A DNA stretch of 13,202 bases from CAYOLL01 sp964404765 [NCBI: uncultured Gemmatimonadota bacterium] (GTDB lineage Bacteria > 4572-55): NCBI GenBank assembly GCA_964404765.1, contig CAYOLL010000164.1, positions 1 through 13,202 of the forward strand, given 5' to 3'. Position numbers and translations under genes: made by a program. The notes beneath the pieces are model-generated. The model was not told the origin of the DNA and made no database searches. It was given only the letters and a program-made list of their open reading frames with translations. Below are positions 11,901 to 13,202 of the stretch, one piece after another; positions within the stretch are counted from its first letter, which is position 1, and every line of letters starts with the position of its first letter.

Positions 11901-13202
11901 AACAGCCGCGGGACCAGGATTTGGGCGCCGTTAATGGTTAAATTTGCTTGGCAGGCGGAAAGAGGCACACCGCTCAACTGTCCGCCGGGGTTCAGCTTAA
12001 AATCGACGGCGGCGGTCAGTTTTTGTGGATCAAAGCCGCGCCCGCTGATGTTGAGCGCGCCGGCCAATTGCCCGTTTAAATCCAGGGCGCGGGCATCCGG
12101 CGGGATCAGGTTCGTGGGATTCAGCCGCGAAAAATGAAGCCGGCCGCGATAATCCGGCAGGCTGTCCGTCAGATTCAACGTCAGGTCAATTCCCAAAAAT
12201 GCGTTGTTGACGATGCCTGTGCTTTCACGCAGTTCCAAAACCTGATCTTTGTAAATAGCGGCTAATCTGATTTTTTCACAATCGTAGAAAAAGGGCGGTT
12301 TTACTTCCGGATTGGGCAGATAGCGGATGTGGGGAATTTCCAGATTGGCAAGCACGGTCAGATTTTTGTCCAATGGGCCGGTCAAATGGGCCTGAAACTG
12401 CATCTGTCCGGATAACGCTAAAGAGTCGGGCAGGAAATAAGCAAACTCTTCAATGCGCAGCGAGTCCGCCTGTACGGCTAAATCAACCGTCAGCGAATCC
12501 AGCCGAACCTTTCCGGAAGCGCTAAAATAGGACGCGGCTGTCAATAAGCCGGCAGTCAGCGTCAGCGTATCGGCGGCAATTGTCGCCTCTACGGCCAGGC
12601 GGCGCAAGGTGATGTTCGCTTCCGGTAAATATAAGCTGAGCCGCAGATCACGCACGGCCTGCTGCAGATCGGTCACCTCCAGCGCTGTTTGGAGGGTGAT
12701 GCCGTCAATTTTTTGTATAGGCAGGCCGGGTATTTGCAGCCGCGCCCGGCCGTCGGCGATGCGCACGGTCTCCAGTTGCAGGGCAAAGGGCGCGGGCGGC
12801 CCGGCGGCGGGCTTGGCCGGCCGGTTAAGCTGCCAGTTGAGCGTGCCATCGGCCCGCTGACGGACGCGCATGTCCGGCCGCTCAATTTCCACCGTTGTAA
12901 TCCTGTAGCGGCCGTGCAGCAAATCCGCCAGGTCAAAGCGCGCCCGCAACGTCGCCGCCGTCAGCAGCGTGTCGCCATGCGTCGGGTGGAACAGACAGAT
13001 GTTTTCCGCCGTCACTTGACGCCAGACCGGGCCGGACAATTCGCCAATTGTCAGACGATAGCCGGCTTCGGCCTCGATCATCGGCATAAACTGGCGGGCA
13101 AACCAAGTCAAAGCCCGATCATTAAGGGTGATCGCGCCAATCAGCGCCGCGGCAATGACGAGGAGCAGGAAGCCCGGCCAAAAGATGAGTCGGAGAATGC
13201 GC
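8903..13202 (-). CDS. tamB: TamB-family translocation/assembly protein, 5' end outside window
   Basis: At least 1432 residues are encoded; the frame stays open to the right edge. The TTG at 13109-13111 is not the start, because in-frame codons upstream encode a clear membrane anchor (IFWPGFLLLVIAAALIGAI) that is the expected TamB N-terminus; the true start lies just beyond the window. The bulk is a long series of alternating beta-strand segments with many Asp-Ser-Leu turns, typical of AsmA/TamB-like proteins that bridge the periplasm. The C-terminal DUF490 region (about 1190-1432) shows GDIVVLHGLYYLYDYNF, then LEGQIRFLG and DPQIKLAAETRLR, the signature of this domain. The last strand (YTVDLKLRYRF) ends in Phe, like an outer-membrane targeting signal. 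TamB proteins aid outer-membrane protein assembly and/or move phospholipids; a TamA/BamA-like partner is not in the window. It is longer than the E. coli protein (1259 residues). Confidence 0.93.
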   Translation of the reverse strand, partial: RILRLIFWPGFLLLVIAAALIGAITLNDRALTWFARQFMPMIEAEAGYRLTIGELSGPVWRQVTAENICLFHPTHGDTLLTAATLRARFDLADLLHGRYRITTVEIERPDMRVRQRADGTLNWQLNRPAKPAAGPPAPFALQLETVRIADGRARLQIPGLPIQKIDGITLQTALEVTDLQQAVRDLRLSLYLPEANITLRRLAVEATIAADTLTLTAGLLTAASYFSASGKVRLDSLTVDLAVQADSLRIEEFAYFLPDSLALSGQMQFQAHLTGPLDKNLTVLANLEIPHIRYLPNPEVKPPFFYDCEKIRLAAIYKDQVLELRESTGIVNNAFLGIDLTLNLTDSLPDYRGRLHFSRLNPTNLIPPDARALDLNGQLAGALNISGRGFDPQKLTAAVDFKLNPGGQLSGVPLSACQANLTINGAQILVPRLFIASDTATVSLSGRIDYRQIEAKLELSRINLRRFQPWLKPHTLAGKLDFSGHIHGPLGDPTIAGQVSLRRASYDTLYVGSITGSVQIDSLMSARKGRGNLNCLDVEIGRLWIDHMVLEAHTDGPAITIDTLYAAIGDTIYAALNARLRLNPQQTDIEIQRLNIHTPEFDLLNPLPLTFSVSATQLNLKDFEVTSTIGDLALYGSLDFKKGIGLTAQIFDVNLEKLGRTFKLAAPLTGTLSADISAEGAFDDLSIFTTVNGEGLGAAGLPLGDLKGTVVYADSKLAAPSLTLVYGEQTASMTGYMPLPQSNKPIDPELVKEGMKFELEVNRQSFALLNILLQPGQHLSGHWSAFLTARGTPEAPQFSGELFVQDAAFRDSLTGFAIPDADAHIVLTRDSLLVDSLQVRLGERSALALTGWAVTPLANLLLRARAAQDVPYLPVENWDLTLRSRDFHLDDLTVVDRVDAPFNGQLDLLARLTGDPYQPNLSLNVRSNDLGVQGLSVGQFQAQARYDGHDVVLDSLTLDNRHRRRVSATAHLPLDMIDLLAGRLLPPDDFDLNVNLANVELRLFTFMIPDILVQNGFVQAHLQICGDLSRPDVAGAFRVHDGLVQLPAANTSLDSLLLSGVIDSDSLYIHTFSGRAESGGEIKGDGWLALGRQFDFPSSRLQVQARSFTIKDVNDVSAAMDADLTITGPAARVLCAGDVRLLSGVITTPFEESEEASSSGTSTQFLWDFPFDLDLDIKGPSVWLRNAQADVEMKVALNVWTRQNLLNLTGDIVVLHGLYYLYDYNFDVLEGQIRFLGVTVMDPQIKLAAETRLRVTEDESHQNEQVRLQVTVDGTALHLNQPRFSAFDARTGDPKDYTETDALLALTIGYTQSGLSSLSHNAEQKALSRLSDAMVNQQLMRRLRGTTNLFDTINLDTNLFGGSASATLTVGKYISEELFVSYSQELPFKHGNKVRAEYYLNRWSTVVGERAVDQEKNQDSNYTVDLKLRYRF

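Noticed and set aside
13109-13111. TTG as the start codon of tamB
   Set aside because: The frame continues upstream into a clear membrane anchor to the window edge, so the TTG is an internal Leu codon.

Overview
The window carries eight confidently called protein genes and one weaker one, all on the minus strand, so transcription runs from right to left. No tRNA, rRNA, CRISPR array, transposase or phage gene was seen. A TamB-family protein, two lipoprotein-type solute-binding proteins and an N-terminally anchored WD40 protein point to a diderm (two-membrane) bacterium. The bacillithiol enzyme BshC and the dense, short, palindromic intergenic repeats would fit an uncultured lineage near the FCB group (Calditrichota/KSB1-like). 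That placement is an inference from gene content and is not proven by the sequence.

Layout from right to left: (1) tamB, open to the right edge, with its 5' end outside the window; (2) a 439-base repeat-filled spacer holding a 35-base tandem repeat and a tandem duplication of about 170 bases that includes the last six codons and stop of tamB; (3) tsaE and tsaB, overlapping by 20 bases, driven by a near-consensus promoter so close to the tsaE ATG that the message should be nearly leaderless; (4) a membrane-anchored seven-bladed WD40 protein with its own near-consensus promoter and strong Shine-Dalgarno, flanked by copies of another repeat family; (5) a 137-residue protein I do not recognise; (6) bshC and rpe, overlapping by ATGA; (7) two paralogous iron-type ABC solute-binding lipoproteins, the first 43 bases after rpe, the second after a 319-base spacer with an inverted repeat; (8) a gene-free left end with a REP-like pair of inverted 32-base units.

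Functionally this is mostly housekeeping: outer-membrane protein/lipid transport (TamB), the tRNA t6A modification partners TsaE and TsaB, the last step of bacillithiol synthesis (BshC), the pentose-phosphate epimerase (Rpe) and substrate capture by two binding proteins. No permease or ATPase for the binding proteins is in the window. The least expected content is between the genes: at least five distinct small repeat families, several arranged as large imperfect hairpins, one of which has recently duplicated together with the tail of tamB. No new multi-gene system could be demonstrated; the orphan 137-residue protein, the anchored WD40 protein and the paired binding proteins lacking the classical iron-binding tyrosine pair are the best protein-level leads.
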